Origin: Brenneria salicis ATCC 15712 = DSM 30166
Lineage (GTDB): Bacteria > Pseudomonadota > Gammaproteobacteria > Enterobacterales > Enterobacteriaceae
Length of the DNA stretch: 64,000 nucleotides
Assembly (NCBI RefSeq): GCF_003315515.1
Contig: NZ_QNRY01000003.1
Coordinates: 1-64,000 of the forward strand
Reading direction: 5' to 3'
Below, piece after piece: positions 36,407-47,182 of this stretch. The position numbers were made by a program, and so were the translations under genes. How positions within the stretch are numbered: the stretch's first letter is position 1; each line of letters opens with the position of its first letter. The notes under the pieces were generated by a model. It saw nothing but the letters and a program-made list of their open reading frames with translations, did not search any database and was not told where the DNA came from.

Positions 36407-37369
36407 TCAGCAATCGGACTCTTTTTCTTCTTCCGCCTGCCGTGTTTTCTTTTTTCCTTTTTCTGCTTCAAGTCTGGCGTTGTCGCTCATGTCGTTGCGG
36501 ATCTGGGCATGACTCATCAGCGCGAAAATAAAGGTGCCGCCGATGATGTTGCCCGCCAGCGTGGGCAAGGCGAAGGGCCAGATAAAGTTTTGCCAGGTAA
36601 TTTCGCCGATAAAGATGAGGTAGAAAATCTCTGATGCGCCAGCAACAATATGCGTGAGGTTGCTGAAAGCGATCATCCAGGTCATGATGATGATAACGAC
36701 TATCTTGGCCGCCCCCGAGTGTGGCAGCATCCAGACCATAGTGGCGATGATCCAGCCGGAAACCACCGCGTTGGCGAACATTTCCGTTGGCGAGTTTTTC
36801 ATGACTTTCATGGATATTTCGAGCAATGCTTCCCGCGTTTCACCATCAAATACCGGCATGTAGGTGAAGGCGAGGGCAGCCAGTGCGGTGCCCATCAAAT
36901 TGCCCATCAGCACAATGCTCCACAACCGGAACAATAGATAAAAATTATGACCGACCAGCTTGTGCATCACCGGTAGTACGGCTGTTACAGTATTCTCAGT
37001 AAATAATTGCTGGCGGGCCATAATGACGATGACAAAACCGATGGTATAGCCGAAGCTTTCCAGTAAAAATCCGCCAGGAACGCCAACCAGATTGATGTGC
37101 AGCATACCGATGGCCATAAAGGATGTCCCCATCGACAGGCCCGCTGCAATGGCTGACCAGAATAATGCCATCGCATCGCGTTGCAGTTCTTTTTGTCCTT
37201 CCTGACGCAGTGCCTCGTGAATGACCGCGGCGGGAGAGGGCAATATTTTTTCATTTACCTCAATCTCTTGACCACGAGTGTTTTCTTCGCTTTCTACCTC
37301 TCTGTTTCCATCGTGGGCATGAGTTTTCTCTTCATCAACATTCTTATTCTTCTCAGGAGCTTGATTCAT
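36407..37369 (-). CDS. yfdC: Formate/nitrite transporter family protein YfdC
   Basis: This 320-residue inner-membrane protein of the FNT family is the YfdC subgroup rather than FocA or NirC. The cytoplasmic N-terminus is long and charged (about 45 residues: KNKNVDEEKTHAHDGNREVESEE). Six membrane helices follow, with GMLHINLVGVPGGFLLESFGYTIGFVIVIMARQQLFTENTVTAVLP and SNLTHIVAGASEIFYLIFIGE as signatures. The C-terminus is basic. The transported ion is not established. It is adjacent to argW, as in E. coli. Confidence 0.92.
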   Translation of the reverse strand: MNQAPEKNKNVDEEKTHAHDGNREVESEENTRGQEIEVNEKILPSPAAVIHEALRQEGQKELQRDAMALFWSAIAAGLSMGTSFMAIGMLHINLVGVPGGFLLESFGYTIGFVIVIMARQQLFTENTVTAVLPVMHKLVGHNFYLLFRLWSIVLMGNLMGTALAALAFTYMPVFDGETREALLEISMKVMKNSPTEMFANAVVSGWIIATMVWMLPHSGAAKIVVIIIMTWMIAFSNLTHIVAGASEIFYLIFIGEITWQNFIWPFALPTLAGNIIGGTFIFALMSHAQIRNDMSDNARLEAEKGKKKTRQAEEEKESDC

Positions 37370-37690
37370 CAGGTTCTCGCTATATTCTTTTTCCTTGTAG
37401 TAATCGTAGTTGCTTTCAAAACATATGGTAACGCCTGCTTCGACATCTGTTCTTGCGGCCCTATGCTATGATCTGTCATGTCGGTTAGCGTTATTCCCCT
37501 CTGCACAGAGATTTATCTGGCAAACCTCTGAAAAAGGTAGGGATGCATAAGCCAAAGTAGAAGCAAAACCATAAAATGGTAAACTGTTGGCAGTAAGCGC
37601 TCTGGCTTGCCATTTGGTTTGGCGCACAGGCGCTGGGAATGCCTATTCTCGGCTGCGGCGCGCAACGCAACATAATCAGGGAGAACAGAT
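37370..37690. other. Divergent promoter region of yfdC and mlaA
   Basis: About 320 bases between divergent genes. I see no additional gene or recognisable operator. Confidence 0.4.
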
Positions 37691-38452
37691 ATGAATTACC
37701 GCCTGAGCGGGGTGGTGTTTGCCAGCGTGTTACTCGTCGGCTGCGCCAGTTCCGGGGATCAGTCTCAAGAAGGGCGTTCTGATCCGCTTGAAGGCTTTAA
37801 CCGTACCATGTTCAGTTTTAACTACGATGTGCTGGATCCTTATCTGGTACGACCGGCGGCGGTCGCCTGGCGTGACTATGTACCCACACCAGCGCGCAAT
37901 GGCCTGAGCAATTTTTTCAGTAACCTGGAAGAACCCGCCTCCATGGTGAACTATTTTGCTGAGGGCAAGCCATATAAAGCGATGATTCATTTTAACCGCT
38001 TTTTCCTGAATACCCTGCTGGGTATGGGCGGTTTGATTGATGTGGCATCCATGGCCAACCCCAAACTGGCGAAAGAGGAATCGCGTCGGTTCGGCAATAC
38101 TTTGGGCAGCTATGGTATGGGCTATGGGCCTTATGTGGTGTTGCCGGGTTACGGCAGCGCGACATTGCGTGAAGATGGCGGCGGCGTCGTGGATACGCTG
38201 TATCCGGTATTGAGCTATCTGACGTTCTGGATGTCCGCGGGCAAATGGGCGATTGAAGGGCTGGAGACGCGAGCCCAACTGCTTGATTCCGATGGTCTGC
38301 TGCGTAACTCTTCCGATCCCTATATGATGATGCGTGAGGCATATTTCCAGCGGCATGATTTCCTGGCCAGCGACGGACAGATTACGCCGCAAGCTCACCC
38401 CAATGACTCGGCGATACAAGACTCGCTCGGCGAAATTGACGCCGGCCAGTAA
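37691..38452 (+). CDS. mlaA: Phospholipid-binding lipoprotein MlaA (VacJ)
   Basis: This 253-residue outer-membrane lipoprotein is part of the Mla system that removes mislocalised phospholipids from the outer leaflet, working with OmpC/F and periplasmic MlaC. The type II signal peptide ends LLVGC (Cys18). Family signatures are DPLEGFNRTMFSFNYDVLDPYLVRP, TPARNGLSNFFSNLEEP, FNRFFLNTLLGMGGLIDVAS and GSYGMGYGPYVVLPGYGSATLRE. The acidic C-terminus resembles other enterobacterial MlaA. A hairpin terminator follows. Confidence 0.96.
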   Translation: MNYRLSGVVFASVLLVGCASSGDQSQEGRSDPLEGFNRTMFSFNYDVLDPYLVRPAAVAWRDYVPTPARNGLSNFFSNLEEPASMVNYFAEGKPYKAMIHFNRFFLNTLLGMGGLIDVASMANPKLAKEESRRFGNTLGSYGMGYGPYVVLPGYGSATLREDGGGVVDTLYPVLSYLTFWMSAGKWAIEGLETRAQLLDSDGLLRNSSDPYMMMREAYFQRHDFLASDGQITPQAHPNDSAIQDSLGEIDAGQ

Positions 38453-38467
38453 CAGTAAGTATAGTGA

Positions 38468-38500
38468 ACAAGGCACCTCTCAGTGCCTTTAGCTTTTATA
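38468..38500 (+). terminator. Terminator after mlaA
   Basis: AAGGCAC (38470-38476) pairs with GTGCCTT (38483-38489), followed by TAGCTTTTAT. The 300 bases from here to mqo are AT-rich, and I see nothing else in them. Confidence 0.6.
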
Positions 38501-38806
38501 AAACACTGCTAAGCTTACATTTATCTTAGCATTTGTTTTGTTTCTTAAAAGTTACTACATTGTTTTCATTTTTTTAATTACAAAAATTTATTTTCCGCTG
38601 TCAGGTAAGAATAATATTACAGCATTAGCGTATAGCTTTAGCGTGCATCTGAGTCAGTAGGCTAGTTTTTTTGTTAAAAAAACTGATTAACAAAAGGATT
38701 ATAACAACGATTTTTTGATATGCGTTAAGGGGCAACATCGTCGCTAACGATGGGATGGGGCTATTCAACTGCAACAATAAAAAATTCCATAAATCGAGAG
38801 ATAAGA

Positions 38807-40390
38807 ATGAAGAAACGACTTACTATGATCCTTTGTTTGAGTGTATTAGGGGTCGCCCAACTTGCTCAAGCCGAAGATAATCAACCTGCTGATAAAACGA
38901 CCGATGTGGTATTGATCGGCGGCGGCGTCATGAGCTCTACACTGGGTGTCTATCTGCAAGAGCTACAACCAGACTGGTCAATCGATATGGTTGAGCGTAT
39001 GGATAATGTGGCACAGGAGAGTTCGAACGGCTGGAATAACGCGGGTACGGGGCACTCTGCGTTTATGGAGCTCAACTATACGCCGGATAATCCCGACGGT
39101 CCGATAGAAATCAGCAAAGCGGTCGAGATCACGGAAGCTTTTGAGGTGTCACGCCAGTTCTGGTCGTATCAGGTCAAAAACGGCGTTCTTCACGATCCGC
39201 AGTCCTTTATCAACAATGTACCGCATATCAGCTTTGTCTGGGGCGATGAAAATACACGTTTTCTGAGCCACCGCTTCGAAGCGATGCAACATAGCACGCT
39301 ATATCGTGGCATGGAGTTCTCGGAAGATCCCAACGTTATTAAAGAGTGGGCGCCGTTGGTGATGGAGGGGCGCGATCCGGCACAGAAAGTTGCCGCTACT
39401 CGTATGCCGATCGGGACGGACGTGAACTATGGCGAGCTCACCCGTCAGTTGGTGGACTCGCTGAAGAAAAAGCCGAATTTTGCGTTACACCTTAATTCTG
39501 AAGTGCGCGATATCAAGCGTAATGCGGACAACACCTGGAGCGTGACTTACGCCGATCTGAAGAACGGCGAGAAAGAAAGCGTGATCAAAGCCAAGTTTGT
39601 CTTTATCGGCGCGGGCGGTGCGGCATTGCAGTTGCTGCAAAAATCCGGCATTCCTGAGGCGGATGGTTATGGCGGTTTCCCGGTGGGCGGGAAGTTCCTG
39701 GTATCGGACAACCCTGAAGTCGTGAAGCGTCATCTGGCGAAAGTCTATGGTAAAGCCTCGGTAGGCGCGCCGCCGATGTCAGTTCCGCACTTAGATACCC
39801 GTATTTTTGACGGTAAACCGGTGGTGCTGTTTGGGCCATTCGCCACATTCTCCAGTAAGTTCCTGAAAAATGGTTCGCTGTGGGATCTGTTTGATTCCGT
39901 CACGCTGTCGAATGTCTGGCCGATGACGCGTGTTGGTCTGGATAATTTCGATCTGGTTAAGTATCTGATAAGCCAGGTGATGATGGACGATGACGACCGT
40001 TTTGCCGCATTGCAGGAATATTTCCCCAATGCGAAGAAAGAAGACTGGAAACTGACTATCGCGGGTCAGCGCGTACAGGTCATCAAAAAAGATGAAAATA
40101 AAGGCGGCGTGTTGAAACTCGGCACCGAAATCGTCAGTTCGGAAGATGGCTCTATCGCAGCGCTGTTGGGGGCTTCTCCGGGCGCGTCCACGGCTGCGCC
40201 AATCATGCTGAGCCTGCTGAAAACAGTGTTTAAAGATAAGATGGCCACTCCTGAGTGGCAGAGCAAGCTTAAAGAGATCATTCCTTCTTATGATCAGAAG
40301 TTGGATGGTAATATTGAATTGACCAATAAAATCCGTCGCTACACCAGCAGCACGCTGAATTTGAATTATATCGAAGTGAAGCCTGAATAA
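38807..40390 (+). CDS. mqo: Malate:quinone oxidoreductase Mqo
   Basis: This 527-residue FAD-dependent enzyme oxidises malate to oxaloacetate and passes electrons to the quinone pool at the inner membrane, bypassing NAD malate dehydrogenase. The FAD-binding motif [14 protein letters not shown] is at about 33-46; further signatures are [47 protein letters not shown] and [16 protein letters not shown]. The start ATG 38807 produces a hydrophobic, signal-like N-terminus also seen in E. coli Mqo. An in-frame GTG/ATG further upstream is unlikely to be used. It stands alone between mlaA and fadL with a terminator behind it. Confidence 0.96.
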   Translation: MKKRLTMILCLSVLGVAQLAQAEDNQPADKTTDVVLIGGGVMSSTLGVYLQELQPDWSIDMVERMDNVAQESSNGWNNAGTGHSAFMELNYTPDNPDGPIEISKAVEITEAFEVSRQFWSYQVKNGVLHDPQSFINNVPHISFVWGDENTRFLSHRFEAMQHSTLYRGMEFSEDPNVIKEWAPLVMEGRDPAQKVAATRMPIGTDVNYGELTRQLVDSLKKKPNFALHLNSEVRDIKRNADNTWSVTYADLKNGEKESVIKAKFVFIGAGGAALQLLQKSGIPEADGYGGFPVGGKFLVSDNPEVVKRHLAKVYGKASVGAPPMSVPHLDTRIFDGKPVVLFGPFATFSSKFLKNGSLWDLFDSVTLSNVWPMTRVGLDNFDLVKYLISQVMMDDDDRFAALQEYFPNAKKEDWKLTIAGQRVQVIKKDENKGGVLKLGTEIVSSEDGSIAALLGASPGASTAAPIMLSLLKTVFKDKMATPEWQSKLKEIIPSYDQKLDGNIELTNKIRRYTSSTLNLNYIEVKPE

Positions 40391-40408
40391 GATAAGGGTT
40401 CGATTACC

Positions 40409-40435
40409 GAAGGCCACGCGAGCGGCCTTTTTTTC
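40409..40435 (+). terminator. Terminator after mqo
   Basis: AAGGCC and GGCCTT form a stem near 40410-40428 with a long T run after it, giving a textbook intrinsic terminator. Confidence 0.85.
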
Positions 40436-40471
40436 GGCTGCTGTTTATGCCGGGCGGGAGATGAGAGCGGC

Positions 40472-40505
40472 AAATAAAAAGGCAGGTAAGATTGACTTAC
40501 CTGCC
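40472..40505 (-). terminator. Terminator after fadL
   Basis: On the minus strand GGCAGGTAAG (40496-40505) pairs with CTTACCTGCC (40481-40490), followed by TTTTTATTT. It sits just past the fadL stop and faces the mqo terminator. Confidence 0.8.
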
Positions 40506-40531
40506 GGTGCTGAAAATCCAAACAAACGATG

Positions 40532-41845
40532 TTAGAACGCGTAGTTGAAGTTTACGCCGTACAACCAGGCTTTCCCTTTTGAATTAAATTCATATCGCGG
40601 TGAACCGGCGTTGTCAGAAATCGGTTCACTGATACTGACCTCTTTACCGTGCATGTAAGAAACGCCGACATCAACAGAAGCATCTTTGTTGAAAGCATAA
40701 GTTGTGCCTGTGCTCAGCCAGAAACGATCCTGGTCTGGAATGGATATCGAGCGTTTATTGGCCGGAACCGGACTGTCATCAAAGGCGATGCCGCCGCGGA
40801 AGGTCCAGTTCTCATCATGGTAGTAGGTGGTGCCGAACGCGATACGGTAGGCATCACGAAAGCCTTCCTCTTTCTGGAATAACGCCTGGCCATTATTACC
40901 GCTGGCTTTCAGTTCCTGGAACTGGCTCCAACTGGTATAGACGAGGCTATAGTGGACCGCCCATTTAGGAGCGACGCGATGGTATGCGGACGCCTCCCAC
41001 ATTTCCGGCAGATTCAGCGTCAACTTGCCGGGGATGGTCGCGCCACCGGTGCCAACCGGTGCTCCCTGGGCACCTGCCGGCAGGTCGCTGCGGTAGTCGC
41101 CGTCGAAGTCGATATCGACTTTGGAGCGATAGGTCAGACCGAAGCGGTTGTTTTCATCCACTTCATACAGGATGCCCGCGTTCCAGCCGTAACCCCATTC
41201 TTTACCTTCCATATGCGCCAGTTCTGAGGAGGGGCCGGCGACAACGCCCTGTAACCCGCCTGCGGCGAGGGGAATGTTGGCTAACTCACCCGCGCGGCGA
41301 ACAATTTTCGCATCGGCATAAACCGCATTCACCCCCAGCCCAAAGCTGAAGTGCTGATTCAGGCGATAGGCCGCGCTCAGGTTCAGGTTGGAAGTCACCA
41401 GATCGGTCTGCCCGCCGATAGACCCCGCGGTATAGTTGTCGTTGAACTCGGTAGCCAGACCATAGTTGGTAACGGCTGAAGCGCCAATCGCCCATTGTTC
41501 ATTGAGCGGCATGATAAAATGCAGATTAGGCACCCAGGCATGGGGCGCAATATTTTTTGCGCTGGTATCCTGACCTGTCAGGGAGTTTTCCCCCTGAACA
41601 TCAATATCCGGGTTGATGTAAGTCACACCGCCGGAAAAGGACGGACGATCAAACAGGGTCATGGTGGCAGGGTTACGGCTGCCTGAGGTTGCGTTGTCAG
41701 CTATCGCGCCTTCACCTGAAAACGCGCGTCCCAGGCCAGATGAGGAATATTCATTAAGCTGAAAGCCAGCGGCGGACGCATTTACTGAAACCAGTGCCAC
41801 TGCAACAGCAATTGCTGATTGTTTTAACAGGTTTTTCTGGCTCAT
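40532..41845 (-). CDS. fadL: Long-chain fatty acid outer-membrane transporter FadL
   Basis: This 437-residue beta-barrel porin moves long-chain fatty acids across the outer membrane by lateral diffusion. The signal peptide ends [23 protein letters not shown], so the mature N-terminal hatch begins at [18 protein letters not shown] and the C-terminal aromatic signature [10 protein letters not shown] are typical. ATG 41845 is chosen (AGAGG upstream) rather than the in-frame TTG at 41851. Its promoter carries a FadR-like site, and fadIJ for beta-oxidation lie nearby, as in E. coli. Confidence 0.96.
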   Translation of the reverse strand: MSQKNLLKQSAIAVAVALVSVNASAAGFQLNEYSSSGLGRAFSGEGAIADNATSGSRNPATMTLFDRPSFSGGVTYINPDIDVQGENSLTGQDTSAKNIAPHAWVPNLHFIMPLNEQWAIGASAVTNYGLATEFNDNYTAGSIGGQTDLVTSNLNLSAAYRLNQHFSFGLGVNAVYADAKIVRRAGELANIPLAAGGLQGVVAGPSSELAHMEGKEWGYGWNAGILYEVDENNRFGLTYRSKVDIDFDGDYRSDLPAGAQGAPVGTGGATIPGKLTLNLPEMWEASAYHRVAPKWAVHYSLVYTSWSQFQELKASGNNGQALFQKEEGFRDAYRIAFGTTYYHDENWTFRGGIAFDDSPVPANKRSISIPDQDRFWLSTGTTYAFNKDASVDVGVSYMHGKEVSISEPISDNAGSPRYEFNSKGKAWLYGVNFNYAF

Positions 41846-41907
41846 GGCCAAAGCCTCTTTAGATGCTTGTTATTTAACATTGTTACACGGAGTAACAAGG
41901 GACGCGC

Positions 41908-41936
41908 ATTATAGGGGGGCGCATTCAGTCTGACAA
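41908..41936 (-). promoter_or_regulatory. Predicted sigma-70 promoter of fadL
   Basis: On the minus strand TTGTCA (41931-41936) and TATAAT (41908-41913) are separated by 17 bases, giving a start about 56 bases before the fadL ATG. Confidence 0.7.
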
Positions 41937-41948
41937 ATCAGACCAGTT
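41932..41948 (-). promoter_or_regulatory. FadR-like operator at fadL
   Basis: AACTGGTCTGATTTGTC on the minus strand matches the left half of the FadR consensus (AACTGGTCNGACCNGTT) and overlaps the -35 box, as expected for repression. The right half is degenerate. Confidence 0.5.
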
Positions 41949-42321
41949 GGCAAAGTATAAGTTGTGAATATGGCGGTGTTGCAATCATGTATAAAAAATA
42001 TGGTCAAAATGATAAGGAATTTAGATCTGCTTAACAGTTTGGTTGATTTTAATAAGGCCGGATTACCCTGTTTTTACTCTTTTCTAACAATAGGCTGTGA
42101 TGAATATCACTAAATATCCCGGTAAACCGTAAGTTCTAGTGCGCAGGGGAGTCGGCAGGTAAAATAGAAGGGAATAGAGGATTTTTGAACTGGATCAAAT
42201 CTGTTATATCCAATAGGTTTCAAAGTACCGATAGAACCATTCCAAAAGCTGTGCGGCTGACTAAATTATTTTGAGAGCTAACGGGTAGAAACAGGCTACT
42301 TGCAACATAGAGGAAAGAATG

Positions 42322-42618
42322 ATGACAAACGCGATAAACAAATGTAGTGCTGAAGAAACGGCTGCCTGTTGCTGTGTTGATGTGGGTACGGTAATGGATA
42401 ATACCGATTGTACCGCGTCTTACAGCAAGGTCTTCGCCGATCAAGCCGAGGCGGAAGCCACGTTAAATCTGCTGACGGAAAAAGCCCGTGCGGTAGAATC
42501 CGAGCCTTGCCTGATTGAAAGTAAGCTTGATGTGGTGGAAGGCGGGGTGAAACTGGATATTGATTTTACCTTCAGTTGTCAGGCTGAAACGATGATTTTC
42601 CAACTCGGTCTTCGTTAA
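42322..42618 (+). CDS. yfcZ: YfcZ/YiiS family protein (DUF406)
   Basis: This 98-residue cytoplasmic protein is very close to E. coli YfcZ: KCSAEETAACCCVDVGTVMDNTDCTASYSKVF at the N-terminus and VKLDIDFTFSCQAETMIFQLGLR at the end. The cluster of three adjacent cysteines with two more nearby is conserved, but its role is unknown. AGAGGA precedes two adjacent ATG codons (42319 and 42322); the second is better spaced. It lies between fadL and fadI, as in E. coli. Confidence 0.92.
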   Translation: MTNAINKCSAEETAACCCVDVGTVMDNTDCTASYSKVFADQAEAEATLNLLTEKARAVESEPCLIESKLDVVEGGVKLDIDFTFSCQAETMIFQLGLR

Positions 42619-42797
42619 TTTTGCATCTTATCGGGGGCTGAACATCGGCCCCTGAAATAAGGGCCGTCATCGCTATCGCCAGGATGCTGAAGGTCAAATA
42701 ACGGTTTCCCTTCTTTGATGTGCTTTATCCCTTTCTTGTTATTTCCAATTTACCTGTCATGCCTCTATTACCAGGCAAGCTTTTGTACGGTACGCGT

Positions 42798-42846
42798 TTG
42801 CGAAATGTAACTATCTGGTTAACAATAAGATCAGGTCTGACCTGTT
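42798..42846 (+). promoter_or_regulatory. fadIJ promoter with FadR-like operator
   Basis: ATCAGGTCTGACCTGTT at 42830-42846 closely matches the FadR consensus. A candidate promoter TTGCGA (42798-42803), 17 bases, AACAAT (42821-42826) would place the transcription start inside the operator, fitting repression in the absence of fatty acyl-CoA. Confidence 0.6.
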
Positions 42847-42884
42847 GTGTGCCTGCTTAATTTTTCTGTTTAATAGGAGTTTTT

Positions 42885-44198
42885 ATGAATGAGGTATTGC
42901 CACTGATAACGCATCGTGGTGATCGCATAGCGATTGTTAACGGGTTACGTACTCCATTTGCTCGCCAGGCAACGGCATATCATGGCATTCCTGCGATGGA
43001 TTTGGGGAAAATGGTGGTGAGTGAGCTCCTCATTCGTACCGGTGTGGCCCCTGAAATGGTGGATCAACTGGTGTTCGGTCAGGTGGTCCAAATGCCGGAA
43101 GTACCTAATATCGCTAGAGAAATTGTGCTGGGTACGGGTATGAGCGTTCATACCGATGCTTACAGCGTCTCGCGCGCTTGCGCCACCAGCTTTCAGGCTG
43201 TCGCGAATATTGCTGAAAGCATTATGGTCGGAACGATTGATGTCGGCATTGCCGGCGGGGCGGATTCTTCCTCGGTTCTTCCTATCGGCGTAAGCAAACA
43301 ACTTGCCGGAACGCTGCTGGATTTGAGCAAAGCCCGTACATTCAGCCAGCGGCTTAAATTGTTGAGCCGATTGCGTCCCGGAGATTTGTTGCCTGTCGCT
43401 CCCCCTGTAGCGGAGTATTCCACCGGATTACGTATGGGCGATACCGCCGAGCAAATGGCGAAAACCTATGGCATTACGCGTGAGGAACAGGATGCGCTTG
43501 CGTATCGTTCACATCGTTTAGCTGCCCGCGCCTGGGAGGAGGGTAAGTTGCTTGACGAGGTGATGACCGCCTATATTCCGCCTTACCAGCAAGCTCTGCG
43601 CGAAGACAACAATGTCCGCCACGACTCGGCGCCGGAAGATTACGCACGGTTGCGGCCTGCTTTTGACCGCAAGCACGGCAGCGTCACCGCCGCCAACAGT
43701 ACGCCCTTGACTGACGGGGCCGCCGCCATTTTGCTGATGAGTGAATCCAAAGCGAAAAGTCTGGGCCTGACCCCGTTGGGCTATTTGCGCAGCTACGCGT
43801 TTAGCGCGATTGATGTGTGGCAGGATATGCTGCTGGGGCCGGCGTATGCGTCGCCTCTGGCATTGGCGCGGGCGGGGGTAAGACTTGCTGATCTGACGCT
43901 GATCGAAATGCATGAGGCGTTTGCCGCTCAGACGCTGGCAAACCTGAAGATGTTTGCCAGCGAAGATTTTGCGCGCAATAAACTGGGCCGCGCGGCGCCA
44001 TTGGGAGAAGTGGATATGGATAAGTTTAATGTCCTTGGCGGCTCGATTGCTTATGGACATCCGTTTGCTGCGACTGGCGCACGGATGATCACCCAGACAC
44101 TGCATGAATTACGTCGACGCGGCGGCGGATTGGGACTGACCACGTCCTGTGCCGCGGGCGGACTGGGCGCTGCGATGGTTCTGGAGGTGACGCCATGA
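42885..44198 (+). CDS. fadI: 3-ketoacyl-CoA thiolase FadI
   Basis: This 437-residue thiolase cleaves 3-ketoacyl-CoA in beta-oxidation as the beta subunit of the anaerobic FadIJ complex. The nucleophilic Cys99 is in [10 protein letters not shown]; the [11 protein letters not shown] and [13 protein letters not shown] motifs hold the second His and Cys. Length matches E. coli FadI (436). The ATG is preceded by AGGAG. It overlaps fadJ by 4 bases, so the pair is a coupled operon. Confidence 0.97.
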   Translation: MNEVLPLITHRGDRIAIVNGLRTPFARQATAYHGIPAMDLGKMVVSELLIRTGVAPEMVDQLVFGQVVQMPEVPNIAREIVLGTGMSVHTDAYSVSRACATSFQAVANIAESIMVGTIDVGIAGGADSSSVLPIGVSKQLAGTLLDLSKARTFSQRLKLLSRLRPGDLLPVAPPVAEYSTGLRMGDTAEQMAKTYGITREEQDALAYRSHRLAARAWEEGKLLDEVMTAYIPPYQQALREDNNVRHDSAPEDYARLRPAFDRKHGSVTAANSTPLTDGAAAILLMSESKAKSLGLTPLGYLRSYAFSAIDVWQDMLLGPAYASPLALARAGVRLADLTLIEMHEAFAAQTLANLKMFASEDFARNKLGRAAPLGEVDMDKFNVLGGSIAYGHPFAATGARMITQTLHELRRRGGGLGLTTSCAAGGLGAAMVLEVTP

Positions 44199-46429
44199 TC
44201 GACAAACCATCTTCGACAGAATTTTCAACAGCCTCTTCCGCGCAGAACGCGGCGTTTTCGCTGACGATGCGGCCAGACAATATCGGCATCATCACCATTG
44301 ATGTACCCGGTGAAAAAGTGAATACGTTGAAGCGTGAGTTCGCCGCTCAAATCAAGCATGTCTTTGAACAAGCCCAGCGGCACGCGGCGCTCAGAGGGCT
44401 GATTCTGGTATCCGCCAAACCCGATTCATTTATTGCCGGAGCGGATATCGCCATGCTGGATAAATGCACCAGCGCCGGACAAGCCGAAAATCTGGCTACC
44501 GAGGGACAACAACTCTTTGCCAGTCTTGCGTCGCTTCCTTTCCCGATTGTTTGCGCGATTCATGGCGCGTGTCTGGGCGGCGGGTTGGAATTGGCGCTGG
44601 CCTGTGATTATCGGGTGTGCTCGCTGGAGGACAAAACCACGCTTGGCCTGCCGGAAGTTCAACTTGGCTTGCTGCCCGGTTCCGGCGGCACGCAGCGTCT
44701 GCCTCGCTTGATCGGCGTGGATAAAGCGCTGGATATGATCTTGACCGGACGCCGCGTCGGTGCGCGTCAGGCGGTGCAAATGGGACTGGTTGATGACGCC
44801 GTGCCGCAAAGTATCTTGCTGGAGACGGCGGTTGCCTTGATCAAAAAGGGCAAACGCAAAGCGCAACCACCGGGCTGGCGTGCTCGTGTGTTGGCAAGCC
44901 CTGGGGTTCGGCATTGGTTGTTTAATCTTGTCAAAACGAAAACGCGCGCGAAAACTCATGGTAATTATCCGGCAACCGATCGCATCATACAGGTCATTCG
45001 CCGTGGTATGGAAAAAGGCATGGAGGAAGGCCTCCGTCTGGAGGCCAGAGCGTTTGGCAAACTGGTGATGACGCCGGAGTCAGCCGCGTTGCGTCACCTG
45101 TTTTTTGCCTCGACTTCGCTGAAAAAAGAGTCCGGCGCGTCGGCTGAGGTGCAACCGCTTCGTCGCGTCGGCATTCTGGGCGGCGGATTGATGGGCGGCG
45201 GCATTGCCAGCGTGACCGCGATGCGCGGCAGGTTACCGGTTCGGATCAAAGACATCAACGAGCAGGGAATTAACCATGCGCTGAAATATAGCTGGCAATT
45301 GCTTACCAAACGGGTGCGGCGTAAACGGATGAAACCGTCTGAGCGCCAGCGGCTGATGACTCTGATTTCCGGTAGCACCGACTATCGGGGATTTGAACAC
45401 ACCGATATTGTGATTGAAGCGGTATTCGAAACGTTGTCTCTGAAGCAGAAAATGGTTGCCGAGATTGAACAGTACGCGGCGCCGCATACGATCTTTGCCT
45501 CAAACACCTCGTCGTTGCCTATCCATCAGATCGCGGCGCAGGCCCGCCGTGCGCAGCAGGTGATTGGATTGCATTATTTCAGTCCGGTGGAAAAAATGCC
45601 GCTGGTTGAGGTGATCCCGCATGCGCAAACCAGCGCGGAAACCATCGCCACGACGGTGTCGCTGGCAAAAAAACAGGGCAAAACCGCCATTGTGGTGGCG
45701 GACCGCGCCGGATTTTATGTTAACCGCATTCTGGCGCCGTACATTAATGAAGCGGCATATTGCCTGCTGGAAGGCGAGCCGGTTGAATCCATTGATGAAG
45801 CGCTGGTGCGTTTCGGTTTTCCTGTCGGCCCGCTAACCTTGTTGGATGAAGTGGGTATTGATGTCGCCACTAAGATCGTGCCGGTCTTGAGCGAGGAGCT
45901 TGGTGAACGATTTAAATCGCCGCCGACGTTTGACGCTATCCTGAAAGATGGGCGTAAAGGCCGTAAAAATGGCAAAGGCTTTTATCGTTATGGGGAGAAA
46001 CACCGTTTCTGGCAGCCGAAAAGCGTGGTGGACAGCACCATTTATCCTCTGCTGGCCGTTACGCCGAAAGCCCATATCGATCCGGCGCTGATTAGCCAAC
46101 GCTGTGTGATGATGATGCTGAATGAAGCGGCGCGCTGTCTGGATGAAAAGGTGATCCGGTGCGCCCGTGACGGTGATATCGGGGCGGTATTCGGCATCGG
46201 TTTCCCGCCTTTTCTGGGCGGCCCGTTTCACTATATGGATCGTCTTGGCATGGCGACGGTAGTGAAAACCCTGCAGGTATTGCAACAACAATACGGCGAT
46301 CGCTTTGCGCCTTGCGAATGCTTGTTGAGAATGCTCGATAATCAGCAAACTTTTTACCCTGTGATACCGGATGATGAAGCCATTGATGCGCTACCAGAGC
46401 CGGACGCTGGCGAGTCGTCTTCCGGGTAA
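44195..46429 (+). CDS. fadJ: Multifunctional fatty acid oxidation protein FadJ
   Basis: This 744-residue alpha subunit of the FadIJ complex has an N-terminal enoyl-CoA hydratase/isomerase domain (about 30-220: [46 protein letters not shown]) and a 3-hydroxyacyl-CoA dehydrogenase domain ([16 protein letters not shown] at about 325, [44 protein letters not shown]). It is about 30 residues longer than E. coli FadJ, mostly at the two ends. The start ATG 44195 lies within the fadI stop. Catalytic motifs are intact. Confidence 0.97.
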   Translation: MIDKPSSTEFSTASSAQNAAFSLTMRPDNIGIITIDVPGEKVNTLKREFAAQIKHVFEQAQRHAALRGLILVSAKPDSFIAGADIAMLDKCTSAGQAENLATEGQQLFASLASLPFPIVCAIHGACLGGGLELALACDYRVCSLEDKTTLGLPEVQLGLLPGSGGTQRLPRLIGVDKALDMILTGRRVGARQAVQMGLVDDAVPQSILLETAVALIKKGKRKAQPPGWRARVLASPGVRHWLFNLVKTKTRAKTHGNYPATDRIIQVIRRGMEKGMEEGLRLEARAFGKLVMTPESAALRHLFFASTSLKKESGASAEVQPLRRVGILGGGLMGGGIASVTAMRGRLPVRIKDINEQGINHALKYSWQLLTKRVRRKRMKPSERQRLMTLISGSTDYRGFEHTDIVIEAVFETLSLKQKMVAEIEQYAAPHTIFASNTSSLPIHQIAAQARRAQQVIGLHYFSPVEKMPLVEVIPHAQTSAETIATTVSLAKKQGKTAIVVADRAGFYVNRILAPYINEAAYCLLEGEPVESIDEALVRFGFPVGPLTLLDEVGIDVATKIVPVLSEELGERFKSPPTFDAILKDGRKGRKNGKGFYRYGEKHRFWQPKSVVDSTIYPLLAVTPKAHIDPALISQRCVMMMLNEAARCLDEKVIRCARDGDIGAVFGIGFPPFLGGPFHYMDRLGMATVVKTLQVLQQQYGDRFAPCECLLRMLDNQQTFYPVIPDDEAIDALPEPDAGESSSG

Positions 46430-46677
46430 CCGCGACGCTATTCACTGATATGTCCGCCGTCAGGATACTTCCGCCAGTCTGTCCTGATGGCGCGGGTATT
46501 GATTGTTTATCGCAGCCACCTGAAATCGCGTTGTGGTTTTGTTTAAGTTTAAAGCAGCGATCTGTAATAATAACGTCTTGCTTTGCCGGATGTGATGATC
46601 GGCGAAGAGAAGCAATCAGCTAACCTATTGCTGATAAACACTTTTATCACGATATTTCGTCAACATAGCGGTGTGAT

Positions 46678-47160
46678 ATGCAAGTTTTGATAATGCGTCA
46701 TGGTGATGCCGTACCTGACGCCGCCAGTGATGCCCAGCGGCCACTTAGCGGTCGTGGCTGCGATGAATCGCGTCAAATGGCGTTTTGGTTGAACGATCAA
46801 CAAATCGATATTGACCGTGTTCTGGTCAGTCCCTATTTGCGTGCGCAGCGAACGTTGGACGTGGTGCAGGCTATCCTGCCCTTGCCGGAAGAAAATGATT
46901 GTCTGACGGAATTGACGCCGGGCGGCGATGCGCAGTTGGTTTGCTACTATCTGCAAACGCTGGCGAAAGAGGGAACCAATGCGGCGCTGGTGGTATCGCA
47001 TCTTCCGCTGGTCGGCTATCTGGTGGCGTCGCTGTGTCCGGGCGAAAACGCGCCGATGTTTGCCACCTCCGCCATTGCCTGTGTCACCGTCAATGCGCAA
47101 TCAGGCAACGGCGTGCTGGATTGGCAGATCAGTCCGGCGCAATTAACGTCGAAGTCTTAA
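46678..47160 (+). CDS. sixA: Phosphohistidine phosphatase SixA
   Basis: This 160-residue member of the histidine phosphatase superfamily removes phosphate from phosphohistidine, for instance on ArcB and the nitrogen PTS protein NPr. The catalytic RHG is at residues 7-9 (VLIMRHGDAVPDA), with VSPYLRAQRTLDVV and VVSHLPLVGYLVASLCPG completing the site. It is the usual length. About 250 bases of sequence without visible features separate it from fadJ. It converges on smrB, as in E. coli. Confidence 0.95.
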   Translation: MQVLIMRHGDAVPDAASDAQRPLSGRGCDESRQMAFWLNDQQIDIDRVLVSPYLRAQRTLDVVQAILPLPEENDCLTELTPGGDAQLVCYYLQTLAKEGTNAALVVSHLPLVGYLVASLCPGENAPMFATSAIACVTVNAQSGNGVLDWQISPAQLTSKS

Positions 47161-47182
47161 GCCGCCATTGTTCAGCGCTACG

